64,000 bases of DNA from Gemmatimonadota bacterium (GCA_028873695.1 JAPPNU010000024.1:28975-92974), one strand, 5' to 3'; shown: positions 15,718 through 25,376, numbered from the stretch's first letter. Translations and numbers: made by a program. Notes: a model not told the origin generated them from the sequence alone.

Positions 15718-16956
15718 TTACCGCAAGTCTGCCGCGTGCGTTCTCACCTTCTCAAACGCCCTGCAAAGATCCGTCATCTTCGCTTCGGAGGCGAGCAGTA
15801 CCGTCTGAGACAACCAGATCCGGTCTTTGCAGGCCCTCTCGACGTTCGGCAGGCAAAGTTGCCGATAGTCCGGCGCGTCGTCCGTCGTGGTCCAGGCGAA
15901 GGGCCTGTAGGAACCGGCTTTCCAGTCGTTTTGAAAGACGGGGTTCCGATAGACCGGCTCGGTATAACCTCCGCCCGCGGGCACGCCCTCGGCCCGCAGC
16001 GCCTGAAGGAGCCGATCCCGGGATACCCCTTCGAATTCGTCCGGCTCGTATCTGGCGCTGAAAATGTGCCAGCTCGCCCGTGTCGCTTCACGCAGCCGTT
16101 CAACCGGCTCGATACCGTCGATCCGCGACAGCGTCCGCGTCAGCATCGCGGCGTTCTGTTCCCGGATATCGGTCTGCTTTCTGACCCGCTTCAACTGGCA
16201 CAAGAGTATCGCGGCCGCAAAATCCGTCATTCGATGGTTGCCGCCCCAACGGAGTCCTTCGGGCGCACGGTCGAACCGGGCCCGTCCGGAATTGATCACG
16301 CAGTTCATCCGGTCGGCCACGTCTTCGTCGTTCGTCAGCGCGATTCCGCCCTCCCCGCACGTAATGTTCTTGCTTCGCTGGAAACTGAATCCCGACGCCA
16401 GACCCCAGCTTCCCAGACCCTTCTCCATGTACGCCGCACCCCAGCCGTGACACGCATCTTCCAACACGACCAGATTGTGACGGTCCGCAATGCGCCGGAT
16501 CCGCCGCATATCGCAGGCCAGCCCGCCGAAATGCACAACCATGATCGCCTTCGTACGAGGGGTAATCGCCGCTTCAATCGCATTGGGGTCGATATTGTCC
16601 GAATTCGGAGCGACGTCCGCGAAGGTCACCGTCGCTCCCGCTGCCAGAATGCCCATACACGTGCCATGGAAGGTATACGGACTGCTAATCACCTCGTCTC
16701 CGATCCCGATCTCCGCGCCTCGGCACGCGGCTTCCAGCGCATTCGTGCCCCCGTTGCAAACCACCCCGTATGCGGCATCCTGAAAACGTGCGAATTTCTC
16801 CTCGAATTCCAGACACCTGGGGCCGTGGTTCCAGTTCCGGCTGCGCAGCACCTCCAACAGCATGGCCTCTTCAGTCTGGTCGAACTGCGGCCAGGGTTCC
16901 GCAATCCCGCCTGAAATCTCGGGGTCTCCGCCAAACAATGCGAGTCGGCCGGCCAT
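15718..16956 (-). CDS. DegT/DnrJ/EryC1/StrS-family aminotransferase
   Basis: A 412-residue PLP-dependent sugar (or cyclitol) aminotransferase. Features are GTNALEAACRGAEIGIGDEV at residues ~70-90, PYTFHGTCMGILAAG, the cofactor Asp in VVLEDACHGWGA, and the Schiff-base lysine in FSFQRSKNITCGEGG. The C-terminal half has WGGNHRMTDFAAAI and the GGGYTEPVYRNP active-site loop. Proteins of this type act in nucleotide-sugar or AHBA/inosose pathways. No partner sugar-nucleotide genes are adjacent, so the role is open. It is divergent from the NudK-like gene. Confidence 0.9.
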   Translation of the reverse strand: MAGRLALFGGDPEISGGIAEPWPQFDQTEEAMLLEVLRSRNWNHGPRCLEFEEKFARFQDAAYGVVCNGGTNALEAACRGAEIGIGDEVISSPYTFHGTCMGILAAGATVTFADVAPNSDNIDPNAIEAAITPRTKAIMVVHFGGLACDMRRIRRIADRHNLVVLEDACHGWGAAYMEKGLGSWGLASGFSFQRSKNITCGEGGIALTNDEDVADRMNCVINSGRARFDRAPEGLRWGGNHRMTDFAAAILLCQLKRVRKQTDIREQNAAMLTRTLSRIDGIEPVERLREATRASWHIFSARYEPDEFEGVSRDRLLQALRAEGVPAGGGYTEPVYRNPVFQNDWKAGSYRPFAWTTTDDAPDYRQLCLPNVERACKDRIWLSQTVLLASEAKMTDLCRAFEKVRTHAADLR

Positions 16957-17059
16957 GACGCGCCTTTCAGATTTGAAAATTCAGCGTTGCGTTACGGGCG
17001 GGACGGACATAGATTTCAGGGTAACGGAAACCAAACGTCGATGCGAACGGAGCGTTTTC

Positions 17060-17683
17060 ATGAAAGTCGAAGTCAGCAGCCGGTCCACGCCGTACGAATT
17101 CCGTTCTCCCCACGGGCGCGTGCTTTTCTGCATGGAAGAAGCCAAGGTCTCGCACGAGCGTTTCGACGGCCGGATGAGCCCCGTCGTCAAACGGGTGAAT
17201 TTCAGCAGGGGCGACAGCGTCGCGGTGCTCCTGTACGCGAGAGAAACCGACGAAGTCGTCCTCGTCGAACAGTTCCGCTATCCCGTGTATGCGGGCTATC
17301 CTGAATCGGAACGGGACGGCAAGGGCTGGATCCTGGAAACCGTCGCAGGCATTAAGGACGCGCGTGGTCCGGACGTTGCCAGGCGCGAGATACTCGAAGA
17401 GACAGGATACGCGCTGCAAGGCGAGCTGGAACATCTCACCACCGTCTACGTAAGCCCGGGTGGCACGTCGGAACGCACCGAACTCTATCTCGCCCGCGTG
17501 AACAGGCTGGACGGCATCCGCAGGCACGCGGGGTTGGAAGCCGAATCGGAAGACATCCGCCCGCACGCCATCCCATTCGCGGAAGCCCTTCGCATGGCCG
17601 GCGACGGACGCATCGTCGACTCGAAGACCGTTATTGCACTCTACATGCTCAAAGAGCGGCTGGATGGGAGCGGCGAGGCGTAA
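17060..17683 (+). CDS. NUDIX hydrolase, NudK/ADP-sugar pyrophosphatase type
   Basis: A 207-residue NUDIX protein that would cleave nucleotide-sugar pyrophosphates such as GDP-mannose or ADP-ribose. The NUDIX box is AGIKDARGPDVARREILEET, followed by G-Y; it is two residues shorter than the textbook box, as in the E. coli NudK type. The downstream TTVYVSPGGTSERTELYLAR also fits that type. The ATG at 17060 has GGAG 8 bases upstream; a longer upstream frame overlaps the divergent aminotransferase gene and is rejected. It converges with purB, with a 12-base gap. Confidence 0.87.
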   Translation: MKVEVSSRSTPYEFRSPHGRVLFCMEEAKVSHERFDGRMSPVVKRVNFSRGDSVAVLLYARETDEVVLVEQFRYPVYAGYPESERDGKGWILETVAGIKDARGPDVARREILEETGYALQGELEHLTTVYVSPGGTSERTELYLARVNRLDGIRRHAGLEAESEDIRPHAIPFAEALRMAGDGRIVDSKTVIALYMLKERLDGSGEA

Positions 17684-17695
17684 CGGAACAACCCG

Positions 17696-19123
17696 TCAGA
17701 GCAGCCTGCCCTTCCGGACACTGCCGGCTTCAGGGTACCGCTCGGCCAATGCATCCACCGCATTCACGAATCCTTCCGCCTGCGCCTCCGCCTGACCCAC
17801 GAAGCGCTCGCTCTCACCCAGAATCTCCTGGATTTCCTCAGCCGCAAGCGGGATCCGGCCGTCATCTCCAAGGCGCTGCGCCAGGTCGTTTTTATCCCGG
17901 CCCTCCTCGCGCATTTCCAGCGCCACGGCTACCGCGTGCTCCTTCAGGGCGGCGTGGACGTGTTCGCGGCCGGCGCCCCGCTGGACGGAAGCCATCAACA
18001 GCGTGGTTGTGGCCAGGAACGGCATATACCTGGTCAGTTCATTCTGAATGACCGCCTCGTACACGCCCATTTCGTCCAGCACGTGCAGTGCGGTTTCCAG
18101 CATCCCGTCAAACGCGAATACGGCGTCGGGCAGCGCCACGCGTCGCACCACCGAACACGACACGTCGCCTTCGAACCACTGGTCCCCGACGAGCCCGCCG
18201 ACCATATGGACGTATCCGCCCAGAAGCACCTGAAGGCCGTTGATCCGCTCGGTGCTCCGAGTATTCATCTTATGGGGCATGGCTGAAGAGCCCACCTGGC
18301 CCTTCGCGAACCCCTCGGTTGCGGTCTCGGCGCCGGCCATCAGTCGCAACGTGCGCGATAGATTGGAGATACCCCCGCCCATCTGGAAAAAGCAACTGAT
18401 TACTTCGAAATCCAGACCCCGCGGATAGACCTGCCCCACCGCGTTCAACTCGCGAGCGAACCCCAGGTAGACCCGGACCTCCTCCTGGAGGGCCTCCAGT
18501 TTCCGATGGTCTCCGTTCACAAGCGTCAGCTGGTCCAGCGACGTCCCCACCGCGCCTTTCAGCCCCCGGAGCGGGTAGTTCTCCACGAGGTGCTCGAATC
18601 GCCTGAACGCGTGCAGCATTTCCTCACCGAACATGGCAAAACGCTTGCCTACCGTCGTGGGCTGAGCCGCGGCATGGTGTGTGCGGCCCACAATGGGCAT
18701 CGCCTTCCATTCATCCACCCGCCGGCTCAGACGCAACAGCAACGCCACGTATTTGGGGGCCAGGTACTGCAATGAGCGCAGCACCTGGAACTGCTCTACG
18801 TTATCCGTCAGGTCGCGGCTGGTCATCCCCTTGTGTACATGTTCGTATCCGGCCAGTTCGCAGAATTCCTCGATGCGCGCTTTGACGTCGTGCCGGGACC
18901 GGGCCTCCCGGCGTTGTATCGAGTCCAGGTCCACGTGGTCCGCCACCCCCTCGTAGGCGCGAATCGCCGCTTCCGGCACGTCCAGACCCAGTTTTCGCTG
19001 GGCCCTCATCACGGCGATCCAGAACCGCCTCTCCAGCACGATTCGACCCTCCTCGGACCAGATCGCCCTGACCTCCGAGCTCGCATACCGTCCGGCCAGA
19101 ACGTTTGGTATGTTTTCCGACAT
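17696..19123 (-). CDS. purB: Adenylosuccinate lyase
   Basis: A 475-residue fumarase/aspartase-superfamily enzyme of purine synthesis that splits adenylosuccinate and SAICAR with release of fumarate. Clear motifs are HKGMTSRDLTDNVEQ (catalytic His region), VGRTHHAAAQPTTVGKR and the superfamily signature GSSAMPHKMNTRS. The start at 19123 gives MSENIPNVLAGRYAS, with a TRYAS-like N-terminus as in homologues; only a weak GGGT precedes it. It is the last gene of the long minus-strand run that begins at 30922, 56 bases behind the preceding gene, and ends convergently with the NUDIX gene. Confidence 0.93.
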   Translation of the reverse strand: MSENIPNVLAGRYASSEVRAIWSEEGRIVLERRFWIAVMRAQRKLGLDVPEAAIRAYEGVADHVDLDSIQRREARSRHDVKARIEEFCELAGYEHVHKGMTSRDLTDNVEQFQVLRSLQYLAPKYVALLLRLSRRVDEWKAMPIVGRTHHAAAQPTTVGKRFAMFGEEMLHAFRRFEHLVENYPLRGLKGAVGTSLDQLTLVNGDHRKLEALQEEVRVYLGFARELNAVGQVYPRGLDFEVISCFFQMGGGISNLSRTLRLMAGAETATEGFAKGQVGSSAMPHKMNTRSTERINGLQVLLGGYVHMVGGLVGDQWFEGDVSCSVVRRVALPDAVFAFDGMLETALHVLDEMGVYEAVIQNELTRYMPFLATTTLLMASVQRGAGREHVHAALKEHAVAVALEMREEGRDKNDLAQRLGDDGRIPLAAEEIQEILGESERFVGQAEAQAEGFVNAVDALAERYPEAGSVRKGRLL

Positions 19124-19179
19124 TCTGATACCCGTTTTCGATTCCCCGCGATTTCCGGTGTTCACTCGACCGTTTCCGC

Positions 19180-20214
19180 TCACCGCGGACGCGACGGGTT
19201 CGAATCCAGTATCTCTTCCGCATACGCAAACAGGGCCGGGGTTCCGCCGGTATGCACGAACACCACCGTCTGTTCCGGCCGCCATTGACCCTCGCGAATG
19301 TGCCGGATCATCGCCCCGAATGCCTTGCCGGTGTAGACCGGATCCAGAATCAGCGCCTCCGTGCGAGCGGCCAACAACACCGCCTCCCGGCTCGCATCCG
19401 TCAATACGCCATATCCATCGCCCGCGAAGGCCCCGTGGCTCTCGAAGTCGTCTCCGGTGAACGTCAGGTCCAGAGCCAGCATTTCCGCCACGGTATTCGC
19501 CACACCGGCGAGGTTCGCCGCGTCCTTCTCGTCATCCTGGGGACTGGGACTGATCCCGACGACGCGGAGCGGAACTCCCAGCGCGCGGGCGCCCACGACC
19601 AGCCCCACGTGCGTATGCACCCCCGAACAGACGTAAAGCCCGTCCGGTCGTACGTCGCGATCCCGCAGTTGTGCCCACAGTTCCAGAAACCCGTCGACGT
19701 ACGAGATGCTGCGCAGATAATATCCGTCCGTACTCGTGTTGTAGACCCGTTGACCCTCTGCCTTAAGGCGCCCGATGACCCGGTCCTTCTCTTCCGCCCG
19801 GTCGACCAGGTGGACCTCGGCGCCGAACAGATGGTCCAGAAGCAGGTTTCCGTTCACGGGACGGGAATGCGCGTCCCTGCGTCCGACCATGACGGCCTTC
19901 AGCCCGTACCGGGCCGCCAGCGCCGCGGTCAGACGGGACTGATTCGACTGGGACGCCGCCCCGTGCAACAGAACGTCGTACCCTTCCCGGATCGCCGGCG
20001 CGACCGAATACTCGAACTCCCGGACCTTGTTGCCGCCAAAGGCCATGCCGGTCAGGTCCTCCCGCTTGACCAGAATACGGGGTCCTCCCAGCTTCCCGGA
20101 GAGCCTGGGACAGTCCAGGAGCGGCGTGGGCAGGTCGGCCAGCGACAGACGCGAAAAACGCTCCAGGCGCGTCTTCAACGCTTCGGCCGAAACGACAGGT
20201 TTCGCGGCCGCCAT
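19180..20214 (-). CDS. D-cysteine desulfhydrase / ACC-deaminase-family PLP enzyme
   Basis: A 344-residue fold-type II PLP enzyme. LVKREDLTGMAFGGNKVREF holds the PLP lysine, GAASQSNQSRLTAALA the phosphate-binding region, and VFVHTGGTPALFAY the C-terminal Gly-rich loop. Members either release sulfide, pyruvate and ammonia from D-cysteine or open the ring of 1-aminocyclopropane-1-carboxylate; the sequence alone does not decide. AAGGAAGG precedes the ATG. It belongs to the long minus-strand gene run, 185 bases behind arsC (the largest gap in that run). Confidence 0.87.
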   Translation of the reverse strand: MAAAKPVVSAEALKTRLERFSRLSLADLPTPLLDCPRLSGKLGGPRILVKREDLTGMAFGGNKVREFEYSVAPAIREGYDVLLHGAASQSNQSRLTAALAARYGLKAVMVGRRDAHSRPVNGNLLLDHLFGAEVHLVDRAEEKDRVIGRLKAEGQRVYNTSTDGYYLRSISYVDGFLELWAQLRDRDVRPDGLYVCSGVHTHVGLVVGARALGVPLRVVGISPSPQDDEKDAANLAGVANTVAEMLALDLTFTGDDFESHGAFAGDGYGVLTDASREAVLLAARTEALILDPVYTGKAFGAMIRHIREGQWRPEQTVVFVHTGGTPALFAYAEEILDSNPSRPR

Positions 20215-20399
20215 TCGGGCGCCCTTCCTTTATGAGGTCGATTGCAGGGACTCTTGCAGCCATGCCGCGCGTCGGAAAATACAGGTTTCCGGAATATCGG
20301 ACGCAATGGCTATCCCCGAGCGGCCAATCGAAACCCCGCGGAGAGGGGCCGGCGGGGTTCGATTCCCGGATCCATCGGCGCGGCGTCTTTCGGCCCTCC

Positions 20400-20750
20400 T
20401 CAAAGAATCTCCAGAACGTCTTCCGGCGGCCGGCCCACTCTCGCCCGGTCGCCGTTGACGACGATCGGCCGCTCGATCAGGATGGGATGCTCCGTCATTA
20501 CACGGATCAGCGCCGCCGGATCGTTCGCCTTGTCCTTGAGGCCGAGTTCCCTGAATTCATCCTCCTTCGTTCGGACCAGGTCCGCAGGCCGGATGCCCAG
20601 CTTCAGCAGAATGCCGGAGAGCGTCTTTTCGTCCGGAGGCGTCTTCAGGTATTCGACGATTCTTGGCTCGATACCGCGCGATCTCAGAAGACTCAACGTC
20701 TGCCTGCTCTTGCTGCATCTCGGGTTGTGGTAGATCACGACGTCGCTCAC
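20400..20750 (-). CDS. arsC: Arsenate reductase (glutaredoxin type)
   Basis: A 116-residue thioredoxin-fold reductase. The catalytic Cys is at residue 12 in YHNPRCSKSRQTL, and the arginines that bind arsenate are seen in LVRTKE and ERPIVVNGDRARVGRP. It reduces arsenate to arsenite with glutathione/glutaredoxin. The start is GTG 20750, fixed by AAGGAGG 5 bases upstream. No arsenite exporter or ArsR is adjacent; it lies 16 bases behind the CocE-type hydrolase inside a catabolic-looking run, so it may be a broader ArsC/Spx-family thiol enzyme. Confidence 0.9.
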   Translation of the reverse strand: MSDVVIYHNPRCSKSRQTLSLLRSRGIEPRIVEYLKTPPDEKTLSGILLKLGIRPADLVRTKEDEFRELGLKDKANDPAALIRVMTEHPILIERPIVVNGDRARVGRPPEDVLEIL

Positions 20751-20766
20751 GACAACCTCCTTCGTT

Positions 20767-22470
20767 TCAGGGTATCACCGGTAAGATTACACGCGACGGC
20801 CGGTCCACGTCGTGGAAGATCCGCTGACGCGCGGTCTGCAGGGCCGTCTCTCGGTAGTCTTCACCGCCGGTATTGTGGTTCCGGTCGAAATTCGGAAAAT
20901 CGCTGCTGGAAATATCCAGCCTGATCCGGTGCCCCGCCTTGAAGAGATTGCCGGTCGGATTCACTTTAATCGTGTATTCGTACACGCTGTCGGGTTCGAT
21001 CAAAGACGGGTTATCAAAAGACTCGCGATACCGGGCGCGCACGATGCCGTGACAGAGTTCCTGGACGAATCCGTCCGGCCGGACGTCCATCAACTTGGCG
21101 ACAAAATCCGTATCACGAGCCGATGAAGACGCGAACAGACGCACTTCGACCGGCCCGGTCACCTCCATGGGAGCGCTCAGCGGCGGCGTCATATACACCA
21201 TCACGTCGCGGCGTCCGTCCAGGCCCCGCTGGTCCATGGGCGCGTGCTGGCCGCCCGGGGTGTACAGGGTCATCAACGGGTCTCTCGGATCGTAAACGTA
21301 CGCGTCCGGTTTCTCCTCCCGCGGCGCCTCCCGGGAGAGCCACCCCGCCCCCGACGACAGGTCCGCACGGCCCGAACTGTGCAGGTAGAACGACGTATAA
21401 ACCGTCCGTTTCAGCGGCCACTCCTGCTCGCCGCGCCAGGTATTGGCCCCCATCACGAACAGTTGCAGCGGCGGCCAGTCCGAGGCCTCGCTCCGCTGCC
21501 CTTTCAGCCAGCGTGAGAACCACGCATCCGCAATTTCGTAAAAGTCCCGCACGGCTTCCGGGCCGAAGTCCAGCTCACCGACCTGTCGACCCAGGTCCAG
21601 GAGCGTGTGGGTCCACGGACCGATAATCAGACGTTGATTCCGGCGGGCGCGTTCGCTCCCGCCGTTCTCACGCATTCCCGTAAAGTGCTTGAAGATGCCG
21701 ATCTGCTGGTCGTACCAGCCCGCCGTACCCAGCACGGGGACGTCTACGCTCCGGTGTTTACGCTGAAAGCCGAAGTGGTCCGCCGCATGGTCCGCGAGCC
21801 ACCGCCGCCAGTGTCTGCCCATCCCCGGCATAACGTCTTCGGGGACGTCCATCAGCGGCAGGTACCAGAGCCACTTGCTGCGGTCACGGTCCTGCCAGTT
21901 CTTCGAAGCGTCCTCCTTCGCCCTCTCCTTCCACGAATGGCCCGCCCTACGGGCCGTATCCACGGACAGATTGTTGATCGTCCAATCCATCACCCGGCCG
22001 AGGCGAAGCACGCCGCTCAGTTCCCTGTCCAGAAGGTTTGCCGCGATCCCGCCGGCCAGCATCGCTACCAGGTTCGGCGGGCGCGTGTGCGCGAGTTCCC
22101 ACTGTGTCCACCCGTCGTACGAATTGCCGAACGTCCCCACCCTGCCGTCGGACCAGGGCAATCCCGCCGACCACGTCACCGTATCGTAGCCGTCTTCCGA
22201 GTCGCGGTGATCGGCGCTGTAGAATCCGGGCTGAAACGATCCCTCGGAAGCATACCGTCCGCGCACGTCCTGCATGACCACGATATAGCCGCGTTCGGCC
22301 ATCTTCGGACCAATCTCGAGCTGTTTCTCACCACTCTTGTCGTAGGGCGTCCTGCACAGCAACACCGGAAACCGACCCGGTCTGTCGGGCCGGTACACGT
22401 CCGCGCGCAGCACCGTGCCGTCCCGCATCACCGCGTCGAGATCCCTTTCTTTTACGGTCGAGTCAGACAT
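20767..22470 (-). CDS. CocE/NonD (X-Pro dipeptidyl-peptidase-like) hydrolase
   Basis: A 567-residue serine hydrolase with an alpha/beta-hydrolase N-domain and a C-terminal jelly roll. The nucleophile elbow is GTFGNSYDGWTQ and the C-domain shows PMEVTGPVEVRLFASSS, AGHRIRLDISSSDFPNFDRN. Relatives hydrolyse esters (cocaine esterase), acylated antibiotics or Xaa-Pro dipeptides. The start ATG 22470 follows a GGGAA; upstream in-frame codons are rejected. There is no signal peptide. It lies 60 bases behind the WD40 gene and 16 bases ahead of arsC in the same transcript direction. Confidence 0.9.
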   Translation of the reverse strand: MSDSTVKERDLDAVMRDGTVLRADVYRPDRPGRFPVLLCRTPYDKSGEKQLEIGPKMAERGYIVVMQDVRGRYASEGSFQPGFYSADHRDSEDGYDTVTWSAGLPWSDGRVGTFGNSYDGWTQWELAHTRPPNLVAMLAGGIAANLLDRELSGVLRLGRVMDWTINNLSVDTARRAGHSWKERAKEDASKNWQDRDRSKWLWYLPLMDVPEDVMPGMGRHWRRWLADHAADHFGFQRKHRSVDVPVLGTAGWYDQQIGIFKHFTGMRENGGSERARRNQRLIIGPWTHTLLDLGRQVGELDFGPEAVRDFYEIADAWFSRWLKGQRSEASDWPPLQLFVMGANTWRGEQEWPLKRTVYTSFYLHSSGRADLSSGAGWLSREAPREEKPDAYVYDPRDPLMTLYTPGGQHAPMDQRGLDGRRDVMVYMTPPLSAPMEVTGPVEVRLFASSSARDTDFVAKLMDVRPDGFVQELCHGIVRARYRESFDNPSLIEPDSVYEYTIKVNPTGNLFKAGHRIRLDISSSDFPNFDRNHNTGGEDYRETALQTARQRIFHDVDRPSRVILPVIP

Positions 22471-22530
22471 TCTCGGATTCCCGCTCCACGCGCCCGCAAT
22501 CATCGATGGCGCGAACGTCACGCTGCTATG

Positions 22531-24345
22531 CTATTGCGGCAGTCCGGTCAGCGACCAGACCAGTACGGTCGTGTCGGCGGAACCAGACAGCAGCAGCCGT
22601 CCGTCCGGGGTCGCGGCCAGCGCATGCACAGCCCCCTCGTGTCCTTTGAACTCGGCCTCGGGAGCCGCGTGTCCCGGTTGCCAGACCGCCACCCTGCCAT
22701 CCTGTCCTGCCAGACATATCGACCCCGCATCCGAAAGATACAGGACGTCCTCCACGCCGTCTCCATGCACGTACGAACGCACCTCCCGCCCGTCCATCAT
22801 GTCCCACTCGACCACCCACCCGTCTCGGCCCGCGGAGATCACACGGCCGTCCGGCTTGAGTGCCACGGACTGGACCCAACCCCGGTGCGCGGCCACCATC
22901 GCATCCAACTCCCCGGTCGCCGGATGCCAGACCCTGAGGGCGCCGTCCCGTCCGCCGCTCACCAGTTGCCGTGCGTCCGCCGAGACCGCCAGCGCCAGCA
23001 CGCCGCCCAGATGCCCTTCGAGCGTGCGCAGGGGCCGTCCGGAAACGGCATCCCACACGCGGACCGACCCGTCGTCGGCGGCGCTCACAACTTCCGCGGC
23101 GCCCGCAAAGGCCACCGCCCGAACATATCCGCGGTGTCCCTCCAGCGCGCGCACGCTCTTTCCGCTCGCACATTCGAATACCCGTACGCTGCCGTCCTTG
23201 CATCCCGCCGCAACCAGCGCGCCGTCGGAAGAAACCGCCAGCGCGTGGACCTCGCCGCCCGGACATTCCACCGTTTGCGCCGCCGTCCAGCCTTCCGTTT
23301 CCCACCACCGGATCGTCTTGTCCGTCGACCCTGATATTGCACTTGAACCATCGGCGGAAACGACAAGCGCCCGTACACCCGCCATGTGACGTTCCCACTG
23401 CAGGCGGGGCCGCCCGGTCGCCATGCCGGTCTCCGCCAGCAGCCCGTCGCCGCCGTGGGACAGGACCCAGTCTCCATCGGGCGAAACCCGGATCCGGTTT
23501 ACATGGTTCTGATGCGGGTACCATCGCCGTATAACCGTAGCCGCATGACGGTCCCACAGCCGGATCGACCCGTCCCTGGATCCGGTCAGGACCTGCCGCT
23601 CGTCCCGGGCATAGGCTACGGACGGCACCGCGTGCCCCAGGTGTCCCGTAAAGGTCTCCAGGCATTCGTAATCGCGAAGGCGCCACTCGTTCGACATGTG
23701 ACGCGTGCCCACCAGCAGCCGCTCACCGTCCGCGGACAGGCACATGTCGTAGCAGACGTAGTCCTCCACGAAGACCTTCAGGAGTACGCCGGTCGCCAGG
23801 TCGTAGTGGTAGACGTTGTTGCCGGGTTGGTGGGCCACCAGCGCCGTCAGTCCGTCCGGACCATACAGGCAGAGATTGAAATGCTCGCCCGCATTTGAAA
23901 TCGCGATGCGCCGCCCGCCCGTCGCCCGGTCCCACTCCTCCACGGTGCTCGTCTCTCGGTCAAGCGTCAGCACCCGGTCCTCGTCAGGCGAATACCGAAG
24001 GGATACGAGCGACGTCCGTCCGGTTTCAAATCGGCCCGATTCGCGCGTGTTCCCGTCCAGGCGCCATTCCCTCACCACGCCCGCCCCATCGGCGATCAGC
24101 GCCCTCGATACGTCGCGGCTCCAGGTCGCCGCCGCCAGCCGATGGTCGGACATCCGATGGTTTTCAATGCGGCTGCCCTCTATCAGGTCCCAGACGCAAA
24201 GGTGTTGCCCGCCAATTACGAACGCGCGCCTGCCGTCAGCGGAATAGGCCACGTCGGTTACGGAGCCGCGCATCCGCCGGGTTCCAAGACGCTGAACCGC
24301 ACGATCCGGCAATGGATCGCCGAGATGGTCCTTGCGACCGTTCAT
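22531..24345 (-). CDS. WD40 repeat protein, probably two beta-propellers
   Basis: A 604-residue protein made almost wholly of WD40 units. I count about 13-14 blade ends, among them CVWDLIEGSR, EWRLDGN, EWDRATGG, LWDRHAAT, WWETEG, VWDAVSGR, VWHPATGE and VWSLTGLP. That suits two seven-bladed propellers. Blades often contain GSxDxxxxxW and ALxGHxGxVxAVAFA-type stretches. There is no signal peptide, kinase or protease domain, so it is likely a cytoplasmic scaffold. Its ATG overlaps the stop of the beta-helix gene (ATGA), which implies translational coupling. Such a large, uninterrupted propeller protein inside a metabolic run is unusual. Confidence 0.88.
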   Translation of the reverse strand: MNGRKDHLGDPLPDRAVQRLGTRRMRGSVTDVAYSADGRRAFVIGGQHLCVWDLIEGSRIENHRMSDHRLAAATWSRDVSRALIADGAGVVREWRLDGNTRESGRFETGRTSLVSLRYSPDEDRVLTLDRETSTVEEWDRATGGRRIAISNAGEHFNLCLYGPDGLTALVAHQPGNNVYHYDLATGVLLKVFVEDYVCYDMCLSADGERLLVGTRHMSNEWRLRDYECLETFTGHLGHAVPSVAYARDERQVLTGSRDGSIRLWDRHAATVIRRWYPHQNHVNRIRVSPDGDWVLSHGGDGLLAETGMATGRPRLQWERHMAGVRALVVSADGSSAISGSTDKTIRWWETEGWTAAQTVECPGGEVHALAVSSDGALVAAGCKDGSVRVFECASGKSVRALEGHRGYVRAVAFAGAAEVVSAADDGSVRVWDAVSGRPLRTLEGHLGGVLALAVSADARQLVSGGRDGALRVWHPATGELDAMVAAHRGWVQSVALKPDGRVISAGRDGWVVEWDMMDGREVRSYVHGDGVEDVLYLSDAGSICLAGQDGRVAVWQPGHAAPEAEFKGHEGAVHALAATPDGRLLLSGSADTTVLVWSLTGLPQ

Positions 24346-25376
24346 GTTCCCGTCCCCTGATTCGCAACCAGCCGCCCGTCCGGCCCCAGGAGGTTCCGGA
24401 ACGCCCGCGTATTTCCGCCGGCCCGCACCACGTTTTCGGGCAGCGGGCTGAGGCAGCGGTTATGGTGAATGCGGGCATCCTGGCAGGGCGCACCCCGAAT
24501 CACCACGCTGCGAACGTCCTGTGCGATGAACGTGTTGTGATGAATATCCATCCAATCGCCGGAGATCTCCGTTGCGTCTCCCCGGTCCTGCCCGCCGTGC
24601 ATATCGAAGAGATGGCCGTTGGCGTGATCCAGACAGATATTGTAACGCGCTTCATAGCCGGAACCGGGCGTGCCGCTGGACGCGATATGGTGCCTGCACC
24701 AGTCGAACAAATTCGCCTCAACCAGCACGGTGCCGCCGTTGATGCTCACGCCGTAGCCCAGGCCGCCCTTCTGATTGTGGTGGATGAAGTTGTGGTGCAC
24801 GTAACCCCGGGTGGCGCCGTCGTCGAACCGGGTTGCCGCCACGCTGAAACCACTGATCTCGCAATTGTCGATCTCCAGCGAGAAATGGGAGGTAAGAATT
24901 CCGTTGGATGAATGCGCCGCCCGGTCGCGGTGGGGGTAGGGACCCCGAAGGCGCAGCCCCGTGACACGGATGCAATCCCCCTCCGTCCTGAAGAGAAAGG
25001 GCGTATCCGGCGCGTTTGAGTAGACCAGACCTCCCGCCGAGCCGTCTGCGCCGCGGTCGCCGGCCAGCGTCACCGCTTCCGGAATACCGAGACCCGGCCG
25101 ACCGCCCATATCGATTTCGGCGTCAGCCGCTACGAAGACCACGTCGCCCGCCTCCACTTCATCCAGCGCCCGCGCCAGATCATCGTAACTTCGGACGGAT
25201 CGGTCGCCGCTCCTGAGCCCGTCCGCGTAACCGTCGCCTCCGCCTATCGGATTTCCCGTGGGATTGTGTTCCGCGCCGAATGTCTCCGGCCGGCGCTCCT
25301 GTTTCTCTTCACTCGCCCAGCGCGCCGTACGCGCCGTGAGAATCCCCCCGCCCGATCTCCGTTCGATCGAAATCAC
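24342..25376 (-). CDS. Right-handed beta-helix protein
   Basis: A 344-residue protein starting at GTG 25376, fixed by GGAGG 7 bases upstream. After a charged N-terminus the segment GDVVFVAADAEIDMGG leads into parallel beta-helix coils with CEISGFSVAATRF, YVHHNFIHHNQ, ICLDHANGHLF and IHHNRCLSP. The fold is that of pectate lyases and other polysaccharide-active enzymes. There is no recognisable secretion signal. It overlaps the WD40 gene by 4 bases and lies 35 bases behind the M20 hydrolase. Function within the run is unknown. Confidence 0.83.
   Translation of the reverse strand: MISIERRSGGGILTARTARWASEEKQERRPETFGAEHNPTGNPIGGGDGYADGLRSGDRSVRSYDDLARALDEVEAGDVVFVAADAEIDMGGRPGLGIPEAVTLAGDRGADGSAGGLVYSNAPDTPFLFRTEGDCIRVTGLRLRGPYPHRDRAAHSSNGILTSHFSLEIDNCEISGFSVAATRFDDGATRGYVHHNFIHHNQKGGLGYGVSINGGTVLVEANLFDWCRHHIASSGTPGSGYEARYNICLDHANGHLFDMHGGQDRGDATEISGDWMDIHHNTFIAQDVRSVVIRGAPCQDARIHHNRCLSPLPENVVRAGGNTRAFRNLLGPDGRLVANQGTGT

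Noticed and set aside
17340..17420. Shortened NUDIX box as an inactivating change
   Set aside because: The two-residue deletion and following S-P-G-G motif are normal for NudK-type GDP-sugar hydrolases; catalytic R-E-x-x-E-E is intact.
19190..19215. GGGTTCGAATCC as a possible tRNA T-arm
   Set aside because: The flanking five bases do not pair, there is no anticodon or acceptor stem in either direction, and it lies in the end of the D-cysteine desulfhydrase-like gene.
21607..23334. A 575-codon plus-strand frame across the CocE and WD40 genes
   Set aside because: It spans two well-supported minus-strand genes, is rich in Arg/Pro/His as expected of antisense reading, and shows no domain.
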